Shown here: one piece after another, positions 1 to 8,640 of the stretch
Layout of the letters: every line of letters starts with the position of its first letter
How positions within the stretch are numbered: the stretch's first letter is position 1
Assembly (NCBI GenBank): GCA_024742875.1
Contig: JANSXP010000003.1
Location: forward strand, 124,001 to 188,000
Source of the DNA: Planctomycetaceae bacterium
GTDB lineage: Bacteria; Planctomycetota; Planctomycetia; Planctomycetales; Planctomycetaceae
Length of the DNA stretch: 64,000 bases
Direction of reading: 5' to 3'
Translations under genes and position numbers: made by a program
Notes under the pieces: generated by a model
Seen by the model: the letters and a program-made list of their open reading frames with translations, nothing else
The model's database searches: none
Told to the model about the DNA's origin: nothing

Positions 1-884
1 TCGGTTCCATGTCGAAGTCGACAGCCACAATCCGGGGCAACGTGTGCTTCGAAAATCTCTACGCCGGAATCGGAAACAACAACGCCAGTCCGCTCATTGT
101 CGACAACTCCTGCTACCGAAACATCCGCGCCGGGATTGGCATCAGCGATGGTTCCTCACCGATTGTCCGTGGCAATAAATGCTACCAGAACCGTCGCGCC
201 GGAATCGGTGTTCGAACCGGCTCGGCAACTCGACCCGTGATCGAAAACAACGATTGCTACAAAAACGAGATGGCTGGGATTGGTGCGGAAGAACACGCCG
301 CCCCGACGATTTCGAAGAACCGATGTTACGAAAATAAACTGGCAGGCATTGGATGTCGCGACCACGCCCGACCAACGATCACCGAAAACAAGTGCTATCA
401 GAATGGCACGGTGGGGATTGGTCACGAGACAGATGCCGTCACAGCCCTTGTTCGCAACCAATGCTACGACAATCGCGCGGCGGGCATTGGCTTTTCTTCA
501 TGTCAGAACGGGCAGGCAACGCTGATCGGGAATCGAGTCACCAACAACGCAAAAGTTGCCATTGGAATTCAATCCGGCTGGAGCGTCATCGCAATGGGCA
601 ACGAACTATCGCGTGAGGGGGGAATGCCGCCGATTGTCATGATCTTCTCCGGAGCGAAAGCCACCTTCGTAGGAAACACAATCCGTGGCGAAGGAGTCGC
701 GGGAATCCGTGTCGCCGGTCAGCTGTCGGCGACCAACAACACGCTCATGTGCCCGAAGCCGCGCAAAAAAGGCCCCCCTTCAATTGGCATCTGGGCACTT
801 GATGGTTCGAAGGTCACACTTTCCGAGAACACTTTTGCGGGCTGGCGATCGAATCACTCGGCGGCCGGGAGCAAATCACGATGA
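1..884 (+). CDS. Right-handed parallel beta-helix repeat protein, 5' end outside window
   Basis: The reading frame is open to the left edge, and the residues before the first visible ATG (position 9) continue the repeat pattern, so the true start lies upstream. At least seven repeats of roughly 23 residues share an N-x-C-Y-x-N core followed by A-G-I-G. This is the regular turn pattern of parallel beta-helix (PbH1/NosD-like) proteins. The last 100 residues are less regular and contain G-N-x-I/L turns. Such folds occur in carbohydrate-binding or polysaccharide-degrading proteins, but no catalytic residues can be assigned here. The stop overlaps the next gene by four bases (ATGA), so the two are probably translated together. 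Family confidence is good; the role is unknown. Confidence 0.8.
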   Translation, partial: GSMSKSTATIRGNVCFENLYAGIGNNNASPLIVDNSCYRNIRAGIGISDGSSPIVRGNKCYQNRRAGIGVRTGSATRPVIENNDCYKNEMAGIGAEEHAAPTISKNRCYENKLAGIGCRDHARPTITENKCYQNGTVGIGHETDAVTALVRNQCYDNRAAGIGFSSCQNGQATLIGNRVTNNAKVAIGIQSGWSVIAMGNELSREGGMPPIVMIFSGAKATFVGNTIRGEGVAGIRVAGQLSATNNTLMCPKPRKKGPPSIGIWALDGSKVTLSENTFAGWRSNHSAAGSKSR

Positions 885-1846
885 GCAAACAGTTCAACAG
901 AAGGCAGTTCATTGGCACGAGTGCGGCTGCGACAACTGGTTTATTGTTGCCGGGATCGACAAACCTGTCTGGGGCACCCGTTGCAACACAGACCGATTCA
1001 CGCCTCATCCGCCTCGGGCTGAACGCCCTCGCTCGAGCTCCGCAGATGAAGTACTTCACCGATGGGCATCGCGGAGCCGCTCTGATTTCGGCGCACCTGA
1101 TGTGTGCGAACAATAAATTAGAAAAAGCTGCAATGAACCGCATCGTTGAACTGTTCGATCTGAACTGGGCGAAGTCGAAGCTGTGCCTGGACTTTCCGCA
1201 GGGTGATCGAATCGAGGACGCGACGGATCGGATCGGTCAAGCACTGGCAGGTGGCAAAGGCGTTCTTCGCGAAGTTGGACATGACGCGATCTTCGCAATG
1301 CACGCGATCAAGGCTTTTCGAATGATGCCGGAATTCGCAACTCGCGAACGAGTCGACGGGGTTCGCAACTTGATCAAAGCCATCAAACCGTGGCGAGACA
1401 TCAAGCCCGATCCGAGCATCAAACCACCACCATTCAAGGACCAGGTCGCAGCATCAAAGTTCATTCTCAAGGAAGCCAGCGACGCGATTGACCGCTTTGT
1501 CGGCTTCGGACAAGGCTTCGCTGGTCACATGCTGACGTTCGGCCAGTCACTGGTTGAACTGGCTGCGATGGGCGATGTCGAAGTGGCCGAAAGCTGTCGC
1601 GTAGCGTTCTGCAAATACGTCACCGTCACTCGACAAGGACCAAAACCGACCGATCGAAAGATCAAAGAGCACAAGTTCACAAAGCTCAGGCCAGACGAAG
1701 TAGAGTACTGGCAGAAGCGAGGCCACAAGACACTCGGCATCGGCCACGTCTTCAAGTACCCATACGCGTACTATGATTTGCTTGCGCGTGCGCAGGACAC
1801 CTCGCTCCAACAGCAGTTCGAGAACAAGGCCTGGAGGCTGTTCTGA
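881..1846 (+). CDS. Tat-exported protein of unknown function
   Basis: A 321-residue protein starting with a twin-arginine signal: N-R-R-Q-F followed by an Ala/Thr/Gly/Leu-rich stretch ending near residue 30. The ATG overlaps the stop of the beta-helix gene by four bases, which fixes the start and indicates a transcriptional unit. The mature part is rich in predicted helix and charged residues and has no motif I recognise. The Tat signal suggests export of a folded protein, but I see no cofactor-binding motif such as CxxCH or a cysteine cluster. Conserved planctomycete hypothetical is the most that can be said. Confidence 0.75.
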   Translation: MSKQFNRRQFIGTSAAATTGLLLPGSTNLSGAPVATQTDSRLIRLGLNALARAPQMKYFTDGHRGAALISAHLMCANNKLEKAAMNRIVELFDLNWAKSKLCLDFPQGDRIEDATDRIGQALAGGKGVLREVGHDAIFAMHAIKAFRMMPEFATRERVDGVRNLIKAIKPWRDIKPDPSIKPPPFKDQVAASKFILKEASDAIDRFVGFGQGFAGHMLTFGQSLVELAAMGDVEVAESCRVAFCKYVTVTRQGPKPTDRKIKEHKFTKLRPDEVEYWQKRGHKTLGIGHVFKYPYAYYDLLARAQDTSLQQQFENKAWRLF

Positions 1847-1957
1847 CCTTGCTGATAACGACATTGGGTTCGCCTGCTGGCAGGGTTGGGTGTATCCCAA
1901 GGTCTTGGTTGAACCAGCCGAATTGTCTCGCAATCCCATATTCTTAGAAGACTCAAC

Positions 1958-3031
1958 ATGGCGACATTCATTCTGATTGTATCTGGCCTATTGGGCAATG
2001 AACTGCACCCGGAGAACCCACAAGAACAATTGACGACAAAGAGTTCTCTGCAGTCTGTTGGCAGGCCCGCCACCAAACTCGGTTCAAACCTCACTGCAGT
2101 GTTCCAGGACAGTCACGACAATTATTGGTTTGCGGGGCTAAACGCAAAAGGAGCCGTGTACAGGTTCGACGGCCGGCAACTGACTGTTTTTTCCAGTCGG
2201 GACGGGTTGGCTGGCAACGCCGTGTTGAGCATACAGGAAGACAAGCGGGGGAATATCTACTTCGATACACGGCAGGGGGTCAGCAAGTATGACGGAAACA
2301 CCTTTGCCACGCTGAAAGTCACACCGGGTTCAGTGGAGGATTGGAAACTGGATCCTGGCGATCTGTGGTTCACCATGGGAACTGAGCGTGACGGTCCGTA
2401 TCGGTATGACGGTAAGTCGCTCTATCGACTGAGTTTCCCAGGAATCAAACGTGCTGATGAGTTCCGTGCGAGGTTTCCGAACGCGGCCTGGTCGCCTTAC
2501 GGCGTCTACACGATGTACAAAGACCGGAGCGGAGCCATGTGGTTTGGGACGGCCTCACTCGGAGCGTGCCGCTATGACGGCCAATCGCACAGTTGGCTTT
2601 ATGAAGAACAACTAACCACAACTCCGTCGGGCGGCGATTTCGGGATACGTTCAATCATTCAGGACAAAGCGGGCTTCTACTGGTTCTGCAATCCTCGTTT
2701 TCGCTACGAAGTCCTTCCGGGACGCGCAATGGGCGAAGCAATCAATTACAGAAGAAAGCGTGGCGTTGCAGGCTCCGGCAATGATGGGGTTCCCTACTTC
2801 ATGTCGATTACGAACGATGACAAAGGTCAGCTATGGATGGCCACCTACGATGACGGCGTGTGGCGAAACGATGGAAACACCCTGGTGAACTACCCCGTCA
2901 GGGACGGTAAGACAGACGTGCGACTCTTCTCGATTTACAAGGATCGACAAGGTGCTCTCTGGCTCGGAACACACAACGCGGGCGTGTTCCGCTTTGACGG
3001 CAAGAAGTTCGTTCAGTTTGAGGTGCCATGA
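1958..3031 (+). CDS. Orphan two-component-regulator beta-propeller (Reg_prop) protein
   Basis: A 357-residue protein with a short hydrophobic N-terminus, then repeated blades of the Reg_prop type: each has D-x-x-G/D-x-x-W/Y-F/L/M followed by a Y/R-F/Y-D-G turn (examples: Y-W-F-A-G, L-W-M-A-T, L-W-L-G-T-H, F-R-F-D-G-K). These blades normally form the periplasmic sensor half of hybrid histidine kinases such as those of Bacteroides. Here the protein ends after the last blade, with no Y_Y_Y, kinase or regulator domain, so it is a stand-alone propeller. It probably acts outside the cytoplasm as a binding or scaffold protein. No strong ribosome-binding site precedes the ATG. Confidence 0.75.
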   Translation: MATFILIVSGLLGNELHPENPQEQLTTKSSLQSVGRPATKLGSNLTAVFQDSHDNYWFAGLNAKGAVYRFDGRQLTVFSSRDGLAGNAVLSIQEDKRGNIYFDTRQGVSKYDGNTFATLKVTPGSVEDWKLDPGDLWFTMGTERDGPYRYDGKSLYRLSFPGIKRADEFRARFPNAAWSPYGVYTMYKDRSGAMWFGTASLGACRYDGQSHSWLYEEQLTTTPSGGDFGIRSIIQDKAGFYWFCNPRFRYEVLPGRAMGEAINYRRKRGVAGSGNDGVPYFMSITNDDKGQLWMATYDDGVWRNDGNTLVNYPVRDGKTDVRLFSIYKDRQGALWLGTHNAGVFRFDGKKFVQFEVP

Positions 3032-3169
3032 GTGGCTTGCTGGGCTCTTCTCTCGGCCATGCTGTGAACCCGGAGGCCGACTGTGATCCTGTAACACGGC
3101 ACGAGATCTTAAACCTCACAACGGTCAACGCGGCTCGTGCCTGCTTCGGTGACGCCCACCGGAGTGCAA

Positions 3170-3415
3170 TCAATCCTGTAGTCTTTTGAGTACTTGAGTG
3201 ACTCTGGCCCTGCTGACACCGACGTGCCGAGCGAGCTGTGCCCTGTTTTCGACTTCACCCGAGTTGAGCAAAGACTGGTAGTATAAAGCCAAGGCCAACC
3301 GATCGTATCGTGGGCTCTTTGGTTTGACTTGCGGCACCGGAAACGTCAGAAATGGCGTGCCACGGATAGCAAACGACATCAGTTTGTCGACGTAAGTTGT
3401 TGACCTGATAGGCAC
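3170..3415 (-). CDS. Small helix-turn-helix protein, copy 1
   Basis: An 81-residue protein with a GTG start, or 68 residues from the ATG ending at 3379. The C-terminal half is a helix-turn-helix with the core Q-L-A-R-H-V-G-V-S-R-A-R-V-T-Q-V. It is nearly identical to the protein at 13156-13410 over about 35 residues (Y-Y-Q-S-L-L-x-S-G-E-V through V-L-x-R-L-Q). Similar HTH segments are known in planctomycete small proteins and in the tails of some serine recombinases, but no recombinase lies here. The gene starts next to a hairpin element (3418-3520) that is also present at the second copy. DNA binding is inferred; the target is unknown. Confidence 0.65.
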   Translation of the reverse strand: MPIRSTTYVDKLMSFAIRGTPFLTFPVPQVKPKSPRYDRLALALYYQSLLNSGEVENRAQLARHVGVSRARVTQVLKRLQD

Positions 3416-3417
3416 CT

Positions 3418-3520
3418 AGCTCGACGATCCCTTGGTTTGAGTAGAGTCCGCCTCGGGGAGCTTTCTCATGCGAACCGGAAAACCCTCGGTCACAAGTCGT
3501 TTATTGGCCGGGGATTTTGT
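3418..3520 (+). ncRNA. Repeated hairpin element with terminator-like tail, copy 1 (possible small RNA)
   Basis: This segment is shared with 13456-13563. On the plus strand it starts with AGCTC, which pairs with GAGCT at 3458-3462 to close a stem that contains the conserved block CCGCCTCGGGGAGCTTT. It ends with a second stem (3484-3492 with 3505-3513, nine pairs including two G-T) followed by a T run, as in a rho-independent terminator. The sequence of the second stem differs from copy 2 while its position and T run are kept. It could be a small RNA divergent from the HTH gene, or a mobile-element end. Nothing else was recognised in the gene-free stretch 3416-3747. Confidence 0.4.
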
Positions 3521-3747
3521 CATGTCTACGCATACATTCATTGAATGTGGGCGTTAAGACTCCGGTGCAAAATGAACTTTAGGTTCCTGGTTTCTTGCTC
3601 CCGGTAGGGGATTGGAGCCGGATATTGGTTCGAGTCCTCCCGTCAGATAATGCTGTGACTCGAACCAATCAAGAATCTGAATCGATTCGAATCTCGAGTC
3701 GTCGTTGCATTTGCCCAGATGCTGGTGGCTTTCGGACGATTCGTTGG

Positions 3748-5304
3748 TCATTTGCCCGGGGCGACTGAGTTTGCGACCGCTGACCACGACGTTCCGATCT
3801 TCAGTTCGTCCAACTGCCATACTCCGTCCTTGCCCGAGTTCACACGGATTGAATTGAATCTGCTGACACGAGCCGATTGAACACCACTTACCGTCCACAC
3901 GGTCGGCTCTGTTTGATCGACAAGATCACCCGGTACGTAGACCCGCATAGTGGCTGCACTATTCGGTTCTTCAACGGCGTATCGAAAGACCAGTAGGCAT
4001 GTTTGGTCAACAGGAACGGGAAACGCCGTTTCAAGGACTTTGCCAGCGTTGTTGACGTAAGGTGCGCCTTTCGAGGTGATCCCCCAAGAGACACTGTGTC
4101 GCCTCGTGTATCGAGGAGAATTTGAATCTGGTTCCAACAGAACTTGAAACGAAGCCTGACCATCCGAACTGCTCTTCGTTCGATGCACCAGAAGCGACAT
4201 AAAAATGCTGCTATGCGACGAAACGTCGATGGGAGTATCGAGTTTCCTCCGCATGTCGATCCCGTCTTGTACCGACAGCAATCGGTGGCCCTCACGATCG
4301 ATTCCGAACACCGAGTCATTCGGGGCGTCAATCACTTCGGCGAGTTGTCCATGCCCTCGGCCGGCTGACTCCCAGCCGCCGGCCCAGCCGAATCCGCTGC
4401 GACCCCGACGAAGTTTCCCTGCGAGATTCTCAAAACCATCGTAGACGAGCAACTGCGCTCCTGCAGCGGCGCGAATCTCCGCTTCGACTCGGCGTACGAA
4501 CTGTCGCTTTCCGAACGGGATTCGGTGAGGACGATGCGGCGCATCGCGAGAAAATCGTCGAGCTTCACCCGAGATGATGCGATCCTCGAAGTTCGAGGAG
4601 GTGTCCGTTGTCGTCCAGATAACGCTGCCGTCAAAGACATGAACTTCGGTCGACTCAGAATTCAACGAGACCGCGTACTGTGTGCCCTCGTCAACAATAT
4701 TTGCCTCGGGCGTCGTCAGCAGAAAACCATTGGAAACTTCCGTCACATCGACGAACACCGTACCGGCAAGGAGTTGTGCGGAGTCTGAGGAATCGATTTT
4801 CAACAAGCATGGAGACTCTAAAACGACATCTGTCCCCGAATCGAACCGTAGTTCAGCGACGCCAGCCGTGAGTTCCATTAAACCGCGTGAAAAGCGGCCA
4901 TTCGCGGGTGGTATCTGTTTCCACTCGCAATCTGCTTGTTGAATCAGGTGGCCGCACTCGATGACAGGATCAAGGCCCTGTCGCGGTCCTTCGGCAATCT
5001 GAGTCTGTTCGCCACGTTGTGATTGCTTCAACCAGACAAATGAAATCAACAGTACCGCAGCGATCGCAGCGACTGCGCCAACCAATGCCCACGTTGATCT
5101 CCGCCCGTTCACGACGGGATGTGCTTCTAATACGTCTTCCGAAGCCCACGTGTGGAGCGAGGCCTCTAGATCCATTCGTTCGCGAAACTTCGCTCGTGCC
5201 TGAGGATCATCCCGCAAAAGTTCTTGCAGCTCGGAATGATCCTCTTCGTTAATCGTTCCGTTAATAAGGTGGTTGATTATCTGGGAAAGAGAATCATCGC
5301 TCAT
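3748..5304 (-). CDS. FecR-domain membrane protein with LamG-like C-terminus, putative anti-sigma factor
   Basis: 518 residues. Residues 1-65 are an acidic cytoplasmic segment of the kind that binds ECF sigma factors. Residues 71-92 form a single membrane helix. Residues about 150-255 match the FecR domain (L-x-A-G-T-V-F-V-D-V, then F-x-L-x-T-P-x-A-x-I-x-D-x-G-T-x-Y-A-V). The C-terminal 220 residues begin with a Y-D-G-F-E motif and resemble the LamG-like domain seen behind FecR in many planctomycete proteins. The start codon overlaps the stop of the sigma gene by four bases, so sigma and regulator are translationally coupled. The inferred role is to hold the sigma factor at the membrane until an extracytoplasmic signal arrives. 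Confidence 0.85.
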   Translation of the reverse strand: MSDDSLSQIINHLINGTINEEDHSELQELLRDDPQARAKFRERMDLEASLHTWASEDVLEAHPVVNGRRSTWALVGAVAAIAAVLLISFVWLKQSQRGEQTQIAEGPRQGLDPVIECGHLIQQADCEWKQIPPANGRFSRGLMELTAGVAELRFDSGTDVVLESPCLLKIDSSDSAQLLAGTVFVDVTEVSNGFLLTTPEANIVDEGTQYAVSLNSESTEVHVFDGSVIWTTTDTSSNFEDRIISGEARRFSRDAPHRPHRIPFGKRQFVRRVEAEIRAAAGAQLLVYDGFENLAGKLRRGRSGFGWAGGWESAGRGHGQLAEVIDAPNDSVFGIDREGHRLLSVQDGIDMRRKLDTPIDVSSHSSIFMSLLVHRTKSSSDGQASFQVLLEPDSNSPRYTRRHSVSWGITSKGAPYVNNAGKVLETAFPVPVDQTCLLVFRYAVEEPNSAATMRVYVPGDLVDQTEPTVWTVSGVQSARVSRFNSIRVNSGKDGVWQLDELKIGTSWSAVANSVAPGK

Positions 5305-5855
5305 GACATTCCTCCTTCCTTCGCCAACTGCAGGCGAATGCAGGCAACCAGTTTATCGCGCAGCCGCGCCAATTGTTTGTAGAGTGCGGTTCGTTCTCGC
5401 CCAAGTCGCTCAGCAACCTGCGTGATGGACTCGCTCCCCGAGTAACATTGACGCAGGATCTTCTGCTGGCGATCGGACAGTCGATTCAGGCATTCTCGCA
5501 TCGCATTCAAACGCGAATCGGAAGCAACATCTTCTTCACATGCCTCTTCCGCCAGCAGCGCCGTAAGTTCATCATCAAAGTGCAGCTTGCTGCGCCGTTG
5601 TACCTTCAGGAAATTGCGGACTTCGTTGTGTGCGATCCCACATGCCCAGTGAAAAAAACTGCTATCGTTGTCGAACTGATCCATCTTCTTCCACAGAATC
5701 ACGCTGGTCTTCTGGAAGACATCTTCGGCATCAGCGCGGTTGACCAACTGCTTCAGGATAAACGCAAATAACCGATGCCGGTGTTCCATCAACAGGCTGA
5801 CGAAAACATCAGCTGATTTAATGTCACGGTCGTCGCTGGGATCCGGCAGCTTCAT
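5301..5855 (-). CDS. ECF-type RNA polymerase sigma-70 factor
   Basis: 184 residues, the usual ECF length. Region 2 spans roughly residues 25-95 and includes the typical A-D-A-E-D-V-F-Q segment for core binding and -10 recognition. Region 4 spans 125-175 with a helix-turn-helix around I-T-Q-V-A-E-R-L-G-R-E-R-T-A-L-Y-K. The R-x-R-x-A-L-Y-K-x-L-x-R-L-R-x-x-L ending is typical of the Rhodopirellula/Verrucomicrobium sigma family. It lies between the thioredoxin-like gene and FecR with four-base overlaps on both sides, so the three genes form one operon. The promoter it reads cannot be deduced here. Confidence 0.9.
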   Translation of the reverse strand: MKLPDPSDDRDIKSADVFVSLLMEHRHRLFAFILKQLVNRADAEDVFQKTSVILWKKMDQFDNDSSFFHWACGIAHNEVRNFLKVQRRSKLHFDDELTALLAEEACEEDVASDSRLNAMRECLNRLSDRQQKILRQCYSGSESITQVAERLGRERTALYKQLARLRDKLVACIRLQLAKEGGMS

Positions 5856-6415
5856 TTCAAGAGGTCCGGGATTTCTTTGATCACTGCGGTTACCGCTTTG
5901 GCATTCAACGATTCTGAGGTGAAGGCATGATTTGTCCTCACCTTGGCTTCATTCCAAAACATGATGGTCACATCGGCCTGCTGCGCGATTTTCATCTTCG
6001 GTGGACCGGTAAGTCCATCGAACAAAGTCAGAGGAACGTGTTTCAGCCGGTGCTTTGCAGCTACGTTTTCCAATGTTTCTCGGTCAGACTCGGGATCGAG
6101 CGAAAGTAGCACAAGAAAGACCTGAAGCTGCTCGTCTCTGTGTGTTTCAACCTGTGCATCGAGTTGACGCACCAGCGATACCACTTCGTCGGTAATCTCA
6201 CGCGCAAAGACGTTCACAACCGGTCGGCTGCCGTAACGACACGCGTAGCAAATCGACTTTCCCTTTGCTGGACCTGTCACGTCTTCTACATGGAAGGATG
6301 CAATTGTCTCCCCGGGCTGGAGACCGGACTTTAGGGAATTGCTCTCGTCCCCAAAGGTTGGAGCTGCGAGAAAAGTTGCGGCTAAGACCGGTAAAGCGAA
6401 GTATTTATTCTTCAT
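5852..6415 (-). CDS. Exported thioredoxin-fold protein with a CxxC motif
   Basis: 187 residues with a Sec signal peptide (positive N-terminus, hydrophobic stretch ending near residue 22). After the signal comes G-P-A-K-G-K and then C56-Y-A-C59 followed by R-Y-G-S-R-P-V-V, an arrangement seen in redoxin/SCO-like thioredoxin folds. The later segment V-P-L-T-L-F-D-G fits the strand preceding the cis-proline region. It probably acts as an extracytoplasmic thiol-disulfide protein. It is the first gene of the sigma/FecR operon and lies 57 bp downstream of the UGA-containing thioredoxin-PDZ gene on the same strand, so redox function and regulation may be linked. Confidence 0.7.
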   Translation of the reverse strand: MKNKYFALPVLAATFLAAPTFGDESNSLKSGLQPGETIASFHVEDVTGPAKGKSICYACRYGSRPVVNVFAREITDEVVSLVRQLDAQVETHRDEQLQVFLVLLSLDPESDRETLENVAAKHRLKHVPLTLFDGLTGPPKMKIAQQADVTIMFWNEAKVRTNHAFTSESLNAKAVTAVIKEIPDLLK

Positions 6416-6472
6416 GACTGCATTGTGATTAATAGATTGATTGATGACACGTGGGATGCGGATACGTGCGTG

Positions 6473-7705
6473 TCAATCCAGTTTCATCGTGAGTCGCAGT
6501 TTGCGGCCATTGCGAATGACGTTTACCTTGACGGTCTCGCCCTTCAAATAATTGCTCCGCACGTGAAGCAGGAAATCATAGGCCGACATGTCGAGCTCAT
6601 TATCGTCAAATCCGAGTATCACATCTCCTTCGCGAATTCCCGCTTTCTTTGCTACGGCCGGTACGCTGGCCTTCTGCCGAAACGCCAGTTGAGTTTTCGT
6701 TAGGCCAAGTTCGTCGCGTTCGCCTTCTTTCAGATCCTTGCCGTAAATTCGGCAGGTCGCCACAAAGTTCTGCAGCGATGGGCGCCAACTAATGTCCGTA
6801 CGTTTCCAGCGATCCGCCAGAGTCAATTTCGCCGAACGCTGGCGGCCATCCCGCTGCCAAGTCACATCAATTGAACCGCGTTTCGGGGCTCTGTCGAGCG
6901 CAAAACGAACATCTGCTTCTGAGTGAATGGGAACCTGATTGACGTTGAGCAGCCGGTCACCAGCCTCAATGCCCGCTGTTTCCGCAGGCGAATCCGCCGC
7001 GACTTTTGTGACTATGTGACTGCGATCAACGTCCAGCTTTAGCCCAACGTTTTCCGGCAACGGATACCGAAACGCAAGTTCGGTGTTCCATTTGCCTTTG
7101 CGATCAAGATCGTTGTAGACGACTTCTTTTGCCTGATGGCAATGAATACATCTGCCGAGACCTCGTGGCGGCGCAACCTCACGAATCAAAAAAGGTTTAC
7201 CGGGCTGCTTGGGCGCAAATCGCGGGGAGTCTGATTTGCATTCAACCAACACAGATTTCATTGTGCTGCGCAGACCCTCCAGCGATTGACGTGCATCGGG
7301 CCCTTGTTCGCAGCGACCTCCATAGCGAGCGTACACCTGCTGCTCGGCGTTCATAAACAGAACCATGAAGGTAAGGTCGTGGTCAAAGTCGAATACCTTT
7401 AGGTCCAATGGTTCGATCGCTGCCAATCGCACGCGAATGAATTCGTCCGCGGTGTCTTTGAGTTCTTCGAGACGAACAACCTGCTCGTCAAATTGTGAGC
7501 AGTCCACTCAGGGGACGCATCGGAGCACGACCATCATCGGCTTTTTAGCTTCGTCGGCTTCCTGCCGAGCCTGTTGGTAATCGAATCGCCAGTTGTTTGC
7601 GATGGCTTCGCGGCTCTGTGCCGGGTTATTGCGCCCTTGAGCAAACAAGTGTGTCGCGGTGAGCAGTGTGAGGCCAACGGCCAATGTCGAAGCAAATCGA
7701 GTCAT
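6473..7705 (-). CDS. Thioredoxin-PDZ protein read through an in-frame UGA, candidate selenoprotein
   Basis: Read from the ATG ending at 7705, the frame has a signal peptide (residues 1-22), then K-K-P-M-M-V-V-L-R-C63-V-P, a UGA at codon 66 (7508-7510), and continues without a break as V-D-C69-S-Q-F-D-E-Q-V to codon 410. UGA as residue 66 gives a U-x-x-C redox motif exactly where thioredoxin folds have CxxC. The sequence on both sides of the UGA is coherent: a thioredoxin-like fold (about 30-155), one CxxCH at 186-190 (possible heme c), then two PDZ domains (about 220-300 and 325-408). I recall a RefSeq family called Trx7/PDZ domain-containing (seleno)protein that matches this layout; this was not checked. 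A conventional caller would split it into a short peptide and a GTG-started 344-residue protein. The alternative is a nonsense mutation of a Cys codon. Confidence 0.75.
7473..7510 (-). promoter_or_regulatory. SECIS-like stem-loop starting at the UGA
   Basis: On the coding strand, the 38 bases starting with the UGA fold into one hairpin. CTGCTC pairs perfectly with GAGCAG around a ten-base loop, there is one A-G mismatch, and seven outer pairs (many G-T) bring the UGA itself into the base of the stem. Bacterial SECIS elements lie immediately 3' of the UGA inside the coding region, as this does. The apical loop does not begin with the G usually found at its first two positions, so the match is partial. 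Confidence 0.45.
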
Positions 7706-7775
7706 GTCAGCGATGATCACAGGAGTTAAATGTGAGCGGTAGTAGTGAGAAGGCGATACAGCATCAGCGCCCGAT

Positions 7776-8441
7776 CTACTCATCATCAAACGGACTTTTG
7801 CTTGTGCCCGATGACTTTGCCGCTGGTTTGTTCTCGGCGGCAGCTGGTTCTTTGCTGCCAGTTGGTTGTTCGAGTTCCGGCCGTTGTCCTCGCCCAAAGC
7901 CACCGCGGCCTCTGCCTTGCGGCTGGCCGGCGCCTTGTTCTGACTGGTTGCCTCCAAATCGACCGCGTCCGCCAGCCATGCCGCCTCCGCCGTGACCATG
8001 GCCGTGGCCACCTCCGGTCGCACCAGCCTCTTCTTTGGTCAGCTTGCCGTCTTTGTCTTCGTCAAGCCGCGCGAACGCCAGAATGGCGTCTTCCATTTCA
8101 GCTTTAGTGATGACACCGTCGCCGTCCGCGTCGATTGCCGCGAAAAGCTTGTTCGTTGAGCCACCGCCTCCAAATCGCCCTCCGCCAGCAGAGCCTCCCG
8201 CTTGTGCCTGCCCACCGCCAAATCGACCTCCCCGTCCACGTCCGCGACCTGCGGGTTGATCTTCTGCGGTTCCTCCAAAACGGCCGCCGCGTAAACGGCC
8301 CGCTGGCTCTATCGTCTCGTCTTTCTTTTTCTGGTCTTCCGTCTGCGGCCGAAAGCCACCACGGCCGCGTTGAGCATTGGCATCGGCCGCCAGGACCAGA
8401 CTGAATGCAAACGTGAGAGTGAAACACAGGGCATTGCGCAT
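7776..8441 (-). CDS. Exported EF-hand protein with Gly/Arg-rich low-complexity regions
   Basis: 221 residues from the ATG ending at 8441, chosen because it is directly followed by a clean signal peptide ending A-N-A-Q; an upstream in-frame ATG would add a non-signal extension. Two canonical EF-hand loops lie in tandem: D-A-D-G-D-G-V-I-T-K-A-E and D-E-D-K-D-G-K-L-T-K-E-E, both with the acidic ligands expected for calcium. They are flanked by G-R-G-R-G-G and G-H-G-H-G-H stretches. It is the first gene of a run on the minus strand, 70 bp ahead of the thioredoxin-PDZ gene. The role is unknown; calcium binding is likely. Confidence 0.75.
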   Translation of the reverse strand: MRNALCFTLTFAFSLVLAADANAQRGRGGFRPQTEDQKKKDETIEPAGRLRGGRFGGTAEDQPAGRGRGRGGRFGGGQAQAGGSAGGGRFGGGGSTNKLFAAIDADGDGVITKAEMEDAILAFARLDEDKDGKLTKEEAGATGGGHGHGHGGGGMAGGRGRFGGNQSEQGAGQPQGRGRGGFGRGQRPELEQPTGSKEPAAAENKPAAKSSGTSKSPFDDE

Positions 8442-8640
8442 CGTTGATTTCCTTAGATATTTCGAGGATTGCAAGGTGTAGTCGTACGGCCACATTCGAA
8501 TTGGACGCAAGAAAATGAGATTTTGTGAACCGGAGCGATCTAAGGGCAGAAATCAGCAGAAAATCTGGAATTCACGCGGGCAATCATCGCCCAAACGTAC
8601 GAACACAGGGCAATCCCATTCCGAAAGCAGATTGGCTCTC

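Noticed and set aside
7508-8023. A separate 171-residue protein ending at the UGA
   Set aside because: Its first two thirds are antisense-like sequence from the EF-hand gene in another frame. Only the part from 7705 has a signal peptide, and it continues in frame beyond the UGA.
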